Shown: positions 26,132 to 35,644, counted from the stretch's first letter. The stretch is 58,584 nt of DNA from a bacterium (GCA_028724545.1 JAQYCU010000031.1:1-58584), one strand, 5' to 3'. Made by a program: numbers and translations. The notes: generated by a model from the sequence alone, not told the origin.

Positions 26132-26980
26132 TTACTCTTTTTCTTCCAGCAGAATCTGATAAATATCGCGTTTGGAAACACCACGGTCTGATGCCACTTT
26201 TTTCATGGCATCCTTCTTTGTAAGATTTTGCGATAAATAATACTGAAAATGCTCCGGAACAGACATCGTTTCCCATTTTGCACGGGCCTGCGCATCTAGT
26301 TCTTCCTGAGCAACGCCCTCTAAAACAAGAACATATTCGCCTTTTGGTGCGTGTTCCTGAAAGTATTCTACGGCAGTAGAAAGCGTAAGAAGCTGCGCAT
26401 TTTCGTGAATTTTAGTCAGTTCCCGGCAAAGGGTAATGTTGCGTTCTCCCAAAGCGTTGTAAAGCTCTGTCAGTGTTGCCTTCAAATGATGAGGTGCTTC
26501 GTATAAAACGACAGTACGTGTTTCGGTTTTCAGATTTTCCAAAATGAGCTGTCGTTCTTTCTTGTCATGTGGAAGGAATGCTTCAAATGCAAAACGTCTG
26601 GTTGGCAGACCTGACATCGTTAAAGCAGTGATGCAGGCACAGGCACCAGGCAGAGAAGTAACCTCGATGCCGGCAGCATAGGCCTGACGGACAATTTCTT
26701 CGCCGGGGTCAGAAATACCGGGAGTACCGGCATCCGTCACCAGTGCAATGTTTGTACCATTTAGCATTTTATCGACAAGATAAGCTGCTTTATCTATCTT
26801 ATTATATTCATGATAACTGGTCATAGGAGTTTTGATATCGAAATGGTTTAATAATTTGATGGTATTGCGCGTATCTTCAGCAGCAATTAAATCGACTTCT
26901 TTTAGCGTGCGAAGAACGCGGAAAGTAATATCTTCCAGATTCCCAATAGGGGTAGCACATAAATATAACATTCCTTGCAT
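26132..26980 (-). CDS. rsmI: 16S rRNA (cytidine-1402-2'-O)-methyltransferase RsmI
   Basis: A 282-residue tetrapyrrole-methylase fold enzyme that methylates C1402 of 16S rRNA. YLCATPIGNLEDITFR, AAEDTRNTIKLLNHF, VTDAGTPGISDPGEE and LPGACACITAL are family blocks. GGAG lies 7 bp before the ATG. It ends the tmk-to-rsmI operon, matching the position of yabC in the Bacillus gene order. Confidence 0.95.
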   Translation of the reverse strand: MQGMLYLCATPIGNLEDITFRVLRTLKEVDLIAAEDTRNTIKLLNHFDIKTPMTSYHEYNKIDKAAYLVDKMLNGTNIALVTDAGTPGISDPGEEIVRQAYAAGIEVTSLPGACACITALTMSGLPTRRFAFEAFLPHDKKERQLILENLKTETRTVVLYEAPHHLKATLTELYNALGERNITLCRELTKIHENAQLLTLSTAVEYFQEHAPKGEYVLVLEGVAQEELDAQARAKWETMSVPEHFQYYLSQNLTKKDAMKKVASDRGVSKRDIYQILLEEKE

Positions 26981-26995
26981 TTTGTTACTCCGTTT

Positions 26996-27739
26996 CTAAT
27001 AACCATAAATTTCCAGAAGCTGTCTGGTATAAACACCGGGACTTTCATATACAATGATGGGTGGCTCTATTGTTATCCGAGGCCTTCCATCTTTGACAGC
27101 TTCAATTAATACCATATTTGGCTCCTTGTGAAGATAGGGATGCACCAGACACATTCTCTTCGGTTCTAACCGATACTTTTCCAATGTCCTGAAAATTTCT
27201 GCCAGGCGAAAAGGACGGTGAACCATATAAAGACTTTTTTTTGGTTTTAAAACAGCTGCACTTTCCCGGATAACATCTTCTAAAGTGCATAACACTTCAT
27301 GTCGCGCAATTGCTTTTGGAAGTTCTGGATTCTTGAGTCCATGCTTATCGTTCATATAGGGTGGATTTGTTACCACGGCATCAAAGGAATGATTGCCAAA
27401 AAGAGCAGAGGCATTTACCAGACTGCCGGTGGTAATATGAATCCGGTCTTCCAGATGGTTGCAGGCAACGCTACGTCGTGCCATATCAGCACTTTCTTCC
27501 TGAATTTCTATTGCTTCAAAAAATTCGGTGTCCGTTTTTGCGGACAGGAGAATAGGAAGAATGCCCGTCCCTGTTCCCATATCCAGTACCCGTTTGCAAT
27601 GTTCCAATTTTGCAAACGAAGAAAGCAGAACGGCATCCATACCAAAACAGAATTTTTCAGGGTTTTGTATGATTTTATAGCCATTTCGCTGCAAATCATC
27701 GAGCCGTTCGCCGGGATATAAATAATCCTGCATATTCAT
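26996..27739 (-). CDS. trmN6: tRNA (adenine-37-N6)-methyltransferase-like protein (TrmN6/YabB)
   Basis: A 247-residue SAM methyltransferase. Motif I VLDMGTGTGILPILL and the N6-adenine motif NPPY are clear, and the overall layout matches the YfiC/YabB group that modifies A37 of tRNA-Val. It sits between ricT and rsmI as in Bacillus. The target RNA is inferred. Confidence 0.85.
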   Translation of the reverse strand: MNMQDYLYPGERLDDLQRNGYKIIQNPEKFCFGMDAVLLSSFAKLEHCKRVLDMGTGTGILPILLSAKTDTEFFEAIEIQEESADMARRSVACNHLEDRIHITTGSLVNASALFGNHSFDAVVTNPPYMNDKHGLKNPELPKAIARHEVLCTLEDVIRESAAVLKPKKSLYMVHRPFRLAEIFRTLEKYRLEPKRMCLVHPYLHKEPNMVLIEAVKDGRPRITIEPPIIVYESPGVYTRQLLEIYGY

Positions 27740-27762
27740 AATTCGTTGTTTCCTATATACAA

Positions 27763-28962
27763 TTAGTGTGTTTTATGATTTTTGTAGTTTTTATTATGTG
27801 GGGTTTTGTTGTGTGGATTTGAATTATGCTGATTTGTATTCTTTCCTCCACGGTTATTTTTGTATGGTTTCTTTTCAGAAAAGTCTTTTTGTTTCTTTTC
27901 CGAAAAATCCCTTGTTCGCTTTTCGGTATCGTATTCACCAGTTCTTTTGCCATACGGTTTTCTCTGTCTGCCGTTGTATGGTTTCTTTTCGCTGCGTGGC
28001 TGAGGCTGCGGTTTTACAGAAACTTCTTCTGTATTGCTTGGCTCTAAATCTTCGTTTTCCAGCTGCTCCAGTTCTTTTAATTCACTCTCGTCCAATTCTT
28101 CAGAAGGAAGTGTCAGGGAACTGTTTTCATCTGCTTTATGACGATACTGGTTTTCAAACTGCAATTCAGAAACCGGATATTCCCGGATATCTTTCTCGTC
28201 ATTTTCCTTTGTGACAACAACCTTGACTTTTTGTTTCAGTACGCTTACCTGCAGAACTTCACCGGTATAGCCGTCATCCGTGCTTACTTTTGCACCGATA
28301 TGAGGAAGATTTTTGTTCAGATATTTATAAGCTTCCTCTTCATTTTTCAGACAACACATCAGGCGTCCGCAGGCACCGGATATTTTAGAAGGGTTCAGTG
28401 AAAGGTTCTGCTCTTTTGCCATTTTAATGGAAACAGGGGCAAAGTCAGATAAATACGTGTGGCAGCAGAGTGGTCTTCCACAAATGCTGATGCCACCCAG
28501 TAACTTCGTTTCATCACGCACACCAATCTGTCTGAGTTCAATACGGGTACGGAAAACGGCTGCCAGGTCTTTTACCAGTTCACGGAAATCAATGCGTCCG
28601 TCAGCTGTAAAGTAAAATAACAGCTTATTTCTGTCAAATGTATATTCTGAATCAATTAATTTCATTTCCAGATTGCGTTCCTGGATTTTTTGTTTGCATA
28701 TCTGAAATGCTTCTTTTTCCAACTCCAGATTTTCCTGACAAGTCTTGTCATCCTCTGGTGTGGCAAGACGGATTACTTTTTTGAGTGGCTGAACGATTTT
28801 ATCGTCCTCTACTTCCTTTGGTGGCAATACGATAGTTCCGTATTCTACACCACGTGCCGTTTCTACAATCGCGTGGTCTCCTTTTTTGCATTGCAGATTA
28901 TCAGGGTCGAAATAATACACTTTTCCTGATTTTCTAAAACGGATTCCTATAATAACTGTCAT
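27763..28962 (-). CDS. ricT: PSP1 domain protein RicT (YaaT)
   Basis: A 399-residue PSP1-family protein. In Bacillus RicT forms the Y-complex with RicA and RicF, carries [4Fe-4S] clusters and steers RNase Y. The conserved cysteines are visible in ISICGRPLCCHTYL and GACGRLMCCL. The last 110 residues are a low-complexity tail, first Glu/Pro then Lys/Arg/Asn/His-rich, absent from shorter homologues. It lies between holB and trmN6 in the common Firmicutes order. Confidence 0.93.
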   Translation of the reverse strand: MTVIIGIRFRKSGKVYYFDPDNLQCKKGDHAIVETARGVEYGTIVLPPKEVEDDKIVQPLKKVIRLATPEDDKTCQENLELEKEAFQICKQKIQERNLEMKLIDSEYTFDRNKLLFYFTADGRIDFRELVKDLAAVFRTRIELRQIGVRDETKLLGGISICGRPLCCHTYLSDFAPVSIKMAKEQNLSLNPSKISGACGRLMCCLKNEEEAYKYLNKNLPHIGAKVSTDDGYTGEVLQVSVLKQKVKVVVTKENDEKDIREYPVSELQFENQYRHKADENSSLTLPSEELDESELKELEQLENEDLEPSNTEEVSVKPQPQPRSEKKPYNGRQRKPYGKRTGEYDTEKRTRDFSEKKQKDFSEKKPYKNNRGGKNTNQHNSNPHNKTPHNKNYKNHKTH

Positions 28963-28998
28963 AATGAATTTAATCCTTTCTGTAATAAAGCAATAAAA

Positions 28999-29988
28999 TT
29001 AATCTTTAATCGTCAAAATCAGCAGTTCGATAGCTGTATCAAAATTGACATTGGCGTTTAAACGGACTTTTGCTTTATCAATTGCTTTTATAATATTTTC
29101 GATATCTTCATAATTACGAGCTGTTGCCTGCTGGGAAATGGCTTTATATTCATTCCGGTATAGCAGAATGTTAGCGTCTTTTGTTACTTTAAACATTAAA
29201 ACGTCCCGGTACCACAGTAACATCAAATCCAGATAATCTGTGATTTTTCCTTTGTTCTGGCTTAGCTCTTTGATAACTGCCATAATTTCCGGCAATTCCA
29301 TATTATCCAGATTCTTTAACAGGCGAAGCGTATCTTCCTTCATATCAAAAAAATCCGGAGAAGATGCAAAGTCAATTGCTTTGCCTACATTTCCCTGACA
29401 GAAACCGGCAGCAATTTGTGCCTGTTCCGGCTCCATCTGAAGATTTTTAATCAGGTATTCGGTAATAATCTCCTGGTCAAGAGGTTTTGTGTTCAGAATA
29501 ACACAACGCGACTGCACAGTTTCCAAAAGATTTTTTGCATTATCTGTAATTAAAATAATAACGGCATATTCCGGTGGCTCTTCGATTGTTTTTAACAATG
29601 CATTCTGTGCCTGCTCCGTCATTTTATCAGCATCCGGCACGATATAGATTTTGTGGGCACTGCTGTATGGTTTGATGGAAATATCATTTACTAACTGTTC
29701 ACGGATATCGTCAACACCGATACTTACCTTATCGTGCGTCAGATAGCGCACATCAGGGTGATTGTTAGATTCAACCTGAAGGCAGGACTTGCAGTGGCCA
29801 CAGGCATCACCAAGTTCTGTTCTGTTTTCACAAAGCAGTGTTTTGGTTAAGGCAGATGCCAGCAGACGTCTGCCGGAACCGGTTTCCCCATTAATTATAT
29901 AGGCGTGGGAAATGCTATCGGTTTTGATGCCGTCCAGAAGATGTTTTTTTACTTTTTCCTGTCCTATAATATCATTAAAATTTGCCAT
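28999..29988 (-). CDS. holB: DNA polymerase III delta' subunit
   Basis: A 329-residue AAA+ clamp-loader subunit. The start MANFNDIIGQEKVKKHL at 29988 follows GGAG at good spacing; the frame continues upstream but without that support. The Walker A site reads GETGSGRR (34-41), with Arg in place of the usual Lys, so ATP hydrolysis is unlikely, in line with the non-catalytic role of delta'. The zinc site is C53, C63, C66 and C69. The arginine-finger region NALLKTIEEPPEYAV and LLETVQSRC are intact. Confidence 0.93.
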   Translation of the reverse strand: MANFNDIIGQEKVKKHLLDGIKTDSISHAYIINGETGSGRRLLASALTKTLLCENRTELGDACGHCKSCLQVESNNHPDVRYLTHDKVSIGVDDIREQLVNDISIKPYSSAHKIYIVPDADKMTEQAQNALLKTIEEPPEYAVIILITDNAKNLLETVQSRCVILNTKPLDQEIITEYLIKNLQMEPEQAQIAAGFCQGNVGKAIDFASSPDFFDMKEDTLRLLKNLDNMELPEIMAVIKELSQNKGKITDYLDLMLLWYRDVLMFKVTKDANILLYRNEYKAISQQATARNYEDIENIIKAIDKAKVRLNANVNFDTAIELLILTIKD

Positions 29989-30045
29989 AATATACTCCAT
30001 TCTGCGTAAGAACGCTGCTATTAAAATTTGCTTCTGCAAGGTTTA

Positions 30046-30486
30046 TTATGTAAAAATATCTAAAAGCAGACCACGGATTTCATCTACTTTGCTTAGAATG
30101 GCAATGTGGTCTTTTTCTTCACAAAGAAGTTCTTCTGCCAGTTCATCTAATGTCTGGTTGATTTTTTTGATAATACCATAGACACGGTGGCGTCCTTTTC
30201 TGTCCAAAAAATTTTCACGGCTGAACTGGTGGGAATGTGTCACGATTTCATTCATAAATTCCTGAATGAGTTTCCGGTATTGCTTCATATCCCTTACATC
30301 CATTTTCCTGCTCAACCGGTCACCCTGCTGGATGATGTCTTCCATCATAAGGGAAAGTTGTGACTGCAGTTCGTTTTCTTCCAGATTGCTTAGCAGGGCA
30401 AAGCGAAAGGAACTGTCGGTTTCGGCAGTAGTTGTTTTTTGCTGTGTCTGTACGAGCTGCTGCATATTATTTACTTTTAAATTCAT
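30046..30486 (-). CDS. yaaR: YaaR family protein (DUF327)
   Basis: A 146-residue helical protein of unknown function. The family segment KQYRKLIQEFMNEIVTHSH and the GRHRVYGIIKKINQTLDEL block are present. It lies between tmk and holB, as in Bacillus; the Bacillus yaaQ is not seen here. Confidence 0.88.
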   Translation of the reverse strand: MNLKVNNMQQLVQTQQKTTTAETDSSFRFALLSNLEENELQSQLSLMMEDIIQQGDRLSRKMDVRDMKQYRKLIQEFMNEIVTHSHQFSRENFLDRKGRHRVYGIIKKINQTLDELAEELLCEEKDHIAILSKVDEIRGLLLDIFT

Positions 30487-30509
30487 ATCACAACCTCCTT
30501 TCCGGGTAG

Positions 30510-31136
30510 TTATAGGAAGAAGTGCTGCACCTTGTTCCAGATGTCAGCAGAAATTTTTTCTATCGTCTGATTTCCGTCAATGATAAAGATGGTTTCTTTT
30601 TCCTGTAATGTATCAATCAATTCTAAATAACGCTGTCTGACTTCTGTCAGGCGTTCCTTTGTTTCAAAAAGGTCTTTGTGGAAACGTCCCTGTGCCATTC
30701 GCTCTAAAGCCGTATCCGGTGTTACGTCAATAAAAATGTGGCAATCCGGTTTCAATGTCTGAATGGCCTGCTCATTCAACTGCATCACCCAGTCAAGAGG
30801 AACACGGACACTCTGATAAGCGTAACTGGACAAAATATAGCGGTCACAGATTACATTGATGCCCTGCTCTATCTTGGAACAAATTCCATCATTTTCGTTC
30901 AGCAGATGGTCCAGACGGTCAGCTGCAAAAAGTGCAGCAAGCGTTTTTTCGTCGGTTTTCATTCTGCCGGAAAGACACTGCCTGAGCATCGCACCTACCG
31001 GACCACCGGAGGGCTCTAATGTTTCATAGCAGGAAGCATCGCACTGTTCAATATGTTTTTTTAACAGACTGATTTGTGTGCTTTTTCCACTGCCGTCAAT
31101 TCCTTCAAATGTAATAAAACGTCCACGTTTGTTCAT
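30510..31136 (-). CDS. tmk: Thymidylate kinase
   Basis: A 208-residue kinase that makes dTDP from dTMP. P-loop GIDGSGKS at residues 12-19, the DRY motif in VICDRYILSSYAYQ, and ETLEPSGGPVG for the LID/nucleotide region. The first gene of the housekeeping operon that runs to rsmI. It lies 100 bp downstream of the J-domain gene on the same strand. Confidence 0.95.
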   Translation of the reverse strand: MNKRGRFITFEGIDGSGKSTQISLLKKHIEQCDASCYETLEPSGGPVGAMLRQCLSGRMKTDEKTLAALFAADRLDHLLNENDGICSKIEQGINVICDRYILSSYAYQSVRVPLDWVMQLNEQAIQTLKPDCHIFIDVTPDTALERMAQGRFHKDLFETKERLTEVRQRYLELIDTLQEKETIFIIDGNQTIEKISADIWNKVQHFFL

Positions 31137-31236
31137 AGTAATCCTCGTTTCTGTGTGAAAAAATAATCGAACCGGCTTATTTTTTACACTAATGTCTTCT
31201 ATATAGTAAGTATATGATTAAGGCATTGTTTTGCTG

Positions 31237-32403
31237 TCAGATGGATTCCTGCTGGTTAATCCAGATGGAGTTGCCTCTTTTGCTGGCATCGGAGCAGACT
31301 GCAAACACGGCATCTTCTATGGCAGAAGTACCACGATACTGAATAACACCAGCATTCAGCGTAAAAGGTTCGGACTGCCTTCGCTGAATCGACGCTATAA
31401 ACTTCTGTGTTGCACACATTGCCTGGTCCTGCGTTGTTTCGGCAAGAAGGCATACAATCTGATTGTTTCCAAAACGTGCAACGATATCGGTAATACGGCT
31501 CGAGGCCTTGATAATGCCGGCGCACTGGCACAGACACGGAATCTCCCTGGTGCTGTCATCACAATGAATTTGAAAAGCAATGAGCGAGAGAGGATGCTGA
31601 TATCGTTTGAAACGTTCTATCTCTTTTAATGCTTCGTCATAAAATCCACTTTCGCTTAGCAGTCCTGTCAAAGGGTCCCTTTTTGATACGGCACTCTGAT
31701 AGAGTGCAACAGGGTCATAATTTTTCCTGCGTTGCGCCATCAGTTTAAACTTCAGGGTAGCCTGCTTCACAGATTTGATGCCCAGACAGACTTTCCAGGA
31801 AGTGCCGTCGTAGGCAACGTATTTGTGTGTCGTAGACTGCGAAGTCTGTGAAGTCTGCAGGTCCATATCCGTGATGATAACGGCATATTCTGTGACCTGG
31901 TCATAAATATATTCACCAATCCGGCAGCGTTCGTATTTGCGATATTGCTGAATCCGGTAATCCTGCATTTCAAAACAATCGCTGACAGCTTCGCGCCAGG
32001 CGCAAAACTGGGATTTGGATATTCTCTGCTGGTCTTCGGATGTCAGACAGGAATAAGCTGATGTCCAGTTTTTGGTATACAAAGCATGAAAAAACTGGTC
32101 CAGTACATTTTTAGCAGAATCATATTGTAAGCCTTTCGGTGGTTGTGTTACCGGAAAGACAAACTGGTTTCTTTGTGTACAATGCTCCTGCCAGACACGG
32201 TGATAGGAGGCCCTTCTGTCAGCATCACTTAATACCCGGTATGCTTCATTAATATCCATCATACGCAAATCTTCATTTGCATTCCGGCTGGTATCAGGAT
32301 GATACAGGGTGCATAACTTGCGATATGCAGCCTTGATGACATCAGGTGATGCGTCATGATGTACCTGCAAAATCTGATAATAATCCTTAAATTGTGAAGG
32401 CAA
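31237..32403 (-). CDS. J-domain protein fused to an NTF2-like segment and a degenerate GGDEF domain
   Basis: 388 residues. J domain at about 6-68 with the intact HPD at 35-37, so it could stimulate DnaK. The middle (about 95-215) has the size and alpha-plus-beta look of an NTF2/SnoaL-like domain (FFHALYTKNWTSAYSCL, TSWKVCLGIKSV). The C-terminal part (about 238-385) opens with DPLTGLLSESGF, the start of a GGDEF domain, but the catalytic motif reads RFGNNQIVCLL, so cyclase activity is lost. The start is a TTG at good distance from AGGAGG; no ATG is near. It is divergent from an HD-GYP gene. Confidence 0.8.
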   Translation of the reverse strand: MPSQFKDYYQILQVHHDASPDVIKAAYRKLCTLYHPDTSRNANEDLRMMDINEAYRVLSDADRRASYHRVWQEHCTQRNQFVFPVTQPPKGLQYDSAKNVLDQFFHALYTKNWTSAYSCLTSEDQQRISKSQFCAWREAVSDCFEMQDYRIQQYRKYERCRIGEYIYDQVTEYAVIITDMDLQTSQTSQSTTHKYVAYDGTSWKVCLGIKSVKQATLKFKLMAQRRKNYDPVALYQSAVSKRDPLTGLLSESGFYDEALKEIERFKRYQHPLSLIAFQIHCDDSTREIPCLCQCAGIIKASSRITDIVARFGNNQIVCLLAETTQDQAMCATQKFIASIQRRQSEPFTLNAGVIQYRGTSAIEDAVFAVCSDASKRGNSIWINQQESI

Positions 32404-32819
32404 TCAAAGCACCTCCTTTTTTCCTTTACGCAACATCCGTTTCAATGATTTTTTAAATGTCAACAGATACTATAATCATACGCTTTTTTGGGTGTATTTG
32501 CAAGCAATTCGTCCCGTGAATCACTTTTATCACATTCGCCGTGAACATTTTTGGCACGCCGGGATAGAAAACGATTATGAAAAAAGCGTTTTTTCTATAT
32601 AATTCTAGAAAAAGACACACAAATTGACAGTTTTTTACCGTTTTTTTCTATTTTTTTGCAAAAATTTAGAAAGAAAATGAAAAAAAGAGTGGCAATTTCT
32701 GCCAGAGTAGTGTATAATTACGAATATGATTAAGTAGCCTAAAAATAGGCAAAAACGTGATTGAATTAATTGTAAAAAAGTTGTATTGGGAAAAGCAGTC
32801 AGAAAATGCGGAGGGTATT
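32404..32819. promoter_or_regulatory. Divergent regulatory spacer between the J-domain gene and the HD-GYP gene
   Basis: No gene. On the plus strand TTGACA lies at 32624-32629, with a poor TCTATT 17 bp later, and a TATAAT at 32713-32718 just after the inverted repeat TGGCA-ATTTC-TGCCA (32690-32704). On the minus strand TTGACA occurs upstream of the TTG start of the J-domain gene. Which of these are used is uncertain. Confidence 0.45.
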
Positions 32820-33989
32820 ATGAAGACGAGGACAATTTTGGCAAAGGAAGTTACACCAGATATGGTAGTTGCCGAAGATGTATATACATATAGTGGGCAG
32901 AAGATTATTCCTAAGGGAACAACTGTTTCGCATCGCACGATTACGAAAATGAAGTTGTATTCTATTACACAGCTTACTATTCAGATAGAAAATGAAGAAC
33001 TGGCAGAAGTTGATAATCCACTTGAGGAAGCAAAGGAATTGCCAAACAGTGATTTACTGGCTTATGCGCAGGAAAATAAGAAAAAAGCCCTTGCAAATCA
33101 GAAAATGGGAGATGAATACATTAAAATTATCCAGCAGACGCGCGAATATACACAATTTAACCGGAATGTATATGAGTCAGCGAAAAAATTAGAATATTCG
33201 CTTTCGACTTTTATTAAAAAAGCTGGACAAGACTTCGATAAGAACACCCTGATTAACCAGACGAAGGAAATCATTATGATGAACCAGAATCCGATGAATA
33301 CCTTCCACATTCTGGAAAATGTAAGGGAATATGATGATTGTACTTTTATTCATAGTTTAAACGTGGCAATTATCTGTAATACTTTTGGCAGGTGGATTCA
33401 TATGTCAAAAGAAGATTTGGATATACTGACACTGGCAGGTCTGTTGCATGATGTCGGCAAGATGGCAATACCGGAAAATATTATTAAGAAACCGGAAATT
33501 CTTACAGATTCTGAATACAGTGTTGTAAAAAGACATCCAAATCGTGGATACCATATTGTGGAATCTATGCGAATTGATGAGAGAATTAAAAATGCCGTAT
33601 TGCAGCACCACGAGCGATGCGATGGCTCCGGCTATCCATACGGTCTGCATGGGGAACAGATAGATGATTTTGCAAAGATTGTCGCAATAGCAGATATTTA
33701 TGATGCGATGACCTCGGCAAGAGTTTACAGAGGACCTGTTTGTCCGTTTGAAGTAATTGCTATGTTTGAACGGGAAGGTTATGAGAAGTTTGAAGCGAAG
33801 TTTATTATTCCATTTCTGGAGGGAATCGTAAACAGTTACCTCAATTCACATGTGGTACTTTCCGATGGCCGTGAAGGCAGGATTGTTCTGAATAATAAAA
33901 ATGCGCTGTCACGTCCGATTGTGTTAGTAGGACGCGAGCTGGTTGATTTAAGCAAAGAAGAAGATTTGTCAATCAGCAGGATTGCCTGA
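32820..33989 (+). CDS. HD-GYP domain protein (probable cyclic di-GMP phosphodiesterase)
   Basis: 389 residues. The C-terminal two thirds are an HD-GYP hydrolase with the metal ligands in HDVGKMAIP (His/Asp near 209-210) and HHERCDGSGYP (GYP near 275), followed by KIVAIADIYDAMTS. The N-terminal 100 residues include VAEDVYTYSGQKIIPKGTTV, a common N-terminal extension of soluble HD-GYP proteins. There is no transmembrane helix. GGAGGG before ATG 32820 decides the start; the GTG at 32757 lacks one. Activity on cyclic di-GMP is the usual one for intact motifs. Confidence 0.9.
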   Translation: MKTRTILAKEVTPDMVVAEDVYTYSGQKIIPKGTTVSHRTITKMKLYSITQLTIQIENEELAEVDNPLEEAKELPNSDLLAYAQENKKKALANQKMGDEYIKIIQQTREYTQFNRNVYESAKKLEYSLSTFIKKAGQDFDKNTLINQTKEIIMMNQNPMNTFHILENVREYDDCTFIHSLNVAIICNTFGRWIHMSKEDLDILTLAGLLHDVGKMAIPENIIKKPEILTDSEYSVVKRHPNRGYHIVESMRIDERIKNAVLQHHERCDGSGYPYGLHGEQIDDFAKIVAIADIYDAMTSARVYRGPVCPFEVIAMFEREGYEKFEAKFIIPFLEGIVNSYLNSHVVLSDGREGRIVLNNKNALSRPIVLVGRELVDLSKEEDLSISRIA

Positions 33990-34036
33990 CTGGCAGCAGT
34001 CCGATAAAATTGCCTTTCTTTTTTTATAAACTATAT

Positions 34037-34076
34037 AAAAGGAGTTTTTACAAGATAATTTGTAAAAACTCCTTTT
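34037..34076. terminator. Bidirectional terminator between convergent genes
   Basis: A perfect 17-bp stem, AAAAGGAGTTTTTACAA at 34037-34053 with its complement at 34060-34076. A/T runs flank both arms, so it can stop both the HD-GYP transcript (plus) and the murA transcript (minus). Confidence 0.85.
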
Positions 34077-34142
34077 CAATTCTTCACGATTATTGGTTTT
34101 TGATTTTGTTTACATCAAACGTCATTATTGCAAGAAAGGTTT

Positions 34143-35444
34143 TTATCCGACTTTTAACTTGAATTTCTGGATGGCTCTTTCGTCATCAACAGGAATTTTT
34201 TCCATAACGGCACCCAGAGCATTCATCTTTGATTCAAAACATTCATAACCACGTTCGATATACTGGATGGAATCAATCGTAGTATATCCGTCAGCCACCA
34301 GACCGGCAACAACTAATGCAGCACCGGCGCGAAGGTCAGGAGCGCTGAGGGACGTACCCGATAACTCGTTAACACCTTCGATAATGGCAACATTTCCTTC
34401 TACTTTGATAGAAGCACCCATACGGGTTAATTCATCTACATATTTAAAACGGTTTTCAAAAATACTTTCGGTAACGGTGCTTGTTCCTTTTGACAGAGCC
34501 AGAAGAGTAGCAATCTGTGGCTGCATATCGGTAGGAAATCCCGGATAAGGCAATGTTTTAATCTGTGTATGGCTCAAACGTTCAGAAGCAGATACACGGA
34601 TTGCATCATCAAATTCTTCTACGGTAGCACCTATTTCAATTAATTTTCCGGAAATAGCTTCCAGATGCTTAGGAATTACATTTTTAATCAGGACATTTCC
34701 TTTTGTGGCAGCAGCAGCGACCATAAAAGTTCCGGCTTCAATCTGGTCAGGAATAATAGAATATTCACTGGCATGTAATTTCTCAACGCCTTTGATACGG
34801 ATTTTGTCAGTACCTGCACCTTTGATATCGGCTCCCATGCTGTTTAAGAAGTTTGCCACATCAACGATGTGTGGCTCCTTCGCAGCATTTTCTATGACGG
34901 TACGGCCTTCTGCCATACAGGATGCAAGCATAATATTGATGGTGGCACCAACAGAAACGACATCAAGGAAAATGTGGTTTCCTGCTAAATGTTCAGCCTG
35001 TGTATCAATCATACCACGCTCAATATTTACAGTAGCACCCAGTGCACGGAATCCCTTTAAGTGCTGGTCGATAGGACGGCTTCCGATATCACATCCACCC
35101 GGCAAAGCAACAGTTGCTTTTGCATATTTACCAAGCAGTGCGCCCAGTAAATAGTAAGAAGCACGGATTTTGCGAATAGAATCGGAATCTATTGTAAAGT
35201 TAGAAATGGTACTGCCGTTAATTTCTACGACATGTGAATTAATACGGTTCACGGTAGCACCAATTCCCTGAATGGTTTCCAAAAGAACATTAATATCTCT
35301 TACGTCGGGCAAATTATCAATAACAACAGTATCATCGGCCATAATGGCAGCAGCGAGGATGCCTAAAGCAGCATTTTTGGCACCACTGATTGTTACTTCC
35401 CCGTGAAGAGAGTTGCCACCTTTTATAATATATTGATTTTCCAT
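34143..35444 (-). CDS. murA: UDP-N-acetylglucosamine 1-carboxyvinyltransferase
   Basis: A 433-residue EPSP-synthase-fold enzyme that starts peptidoglycan synthesis by adding enolpyruvate to UDP-GlcNAc. The catalytic Cys118 in LPGGCDIGSRP is present, so it should be fosfomycin-sensitive in principle. GGNSLHGEVTISGAKNAAL and PDQIEAGTFMVAAA are typical. ATG 35444 follows GAGGTG; the frame upstream lacks support. A promoter lies 140 bp upstream (35581-35608). Confidence 0.95.
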   Translation of the reverse strand: MENQYIIKGGNSLHGEVTISGAKNAALGILAAAIMADDTVVIDNLPDVRDINVLLETIQGIGATVNRINSHVVEINGSTISNFTIDSDSIRKIRASYYLLGALLGKYAKATVALPGGCDIGSRPIDQHLKGFRALGATVNIERGMIDTQAEHLAGNHIFLDVVSVGATINIMLASCMAEGRTVIENAAKEPHIVDVANFLNSMGADIKGAGTDKIRIKGVEKLHASEYSIIPDQIEAGTFMVAAAATKGNVLIKNVIPKHLEAISGKLIEIGATVEEFDDAIRVSASERLSHTQIKTLPYPGFPTDMQPQIATLLALSKGTSTVTESIFENRFKYVDELTRMGASIKVEGNVAIIEGVNELSGTSLSAPDLRAGAALVVAGLVADGYTTIDSIQYIERGYECFESKMNALGAVMEKIPVDDERAIQKFKLKVG

Positions 35445-35580
35445 ATTGCACCTCATAAAATCCAAACTAACAATTTATTTCGTAACGTAATTATGCTATA
35501 AATTTCATTCATCAAATTTTTGTCGACGTGTGTAGAATGGTGTATTTCCTATATTTGAACAGAACTCTACACATATCAAT

Positions 35581-35608
35581 ATTATAATCATTTGCTGTAA
35601 TATGTCAA
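35581..35608 (-). promoter_or_regulatory. Promoter of murA
   Basis: On the minus strand TTGACA (35608-35603) and TATAAT (35586-35581) are separated by 16 bp, both perfect hexamers. The leader to the murA ATG is about 130 nt. Confidence 0.75.
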
Positions 35609-35644
35609 TAAGTATTCTAAAAGAATGACAAAAAAGTGACACGT

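Noticed and set aside
27768-28214. 148-codon open frame on the plus strand opposite ricT
   Set aside because: It lies antisense to the conserved RicT reading frame, has no Shine-Dalgarno and has Phe/Cys-rich composition typical of an antisense shadow.
31150-31190. A/T-only hairpin upstream of tmk that could be a terminator
   Set aside because: The stem is made of A-T pairs only and lies between two genes read in the same direction with no clear T tract beyond the stem itself.
32690-32718. TGGCA element resembling a sigma-54 promoter before the HD-GYP gene
   Set aside because: The -12 part (TTGC) is missing at the right spacing; the TGGCA belongs to an inverted repeat, and a sigma-A-like TATAAT is present.
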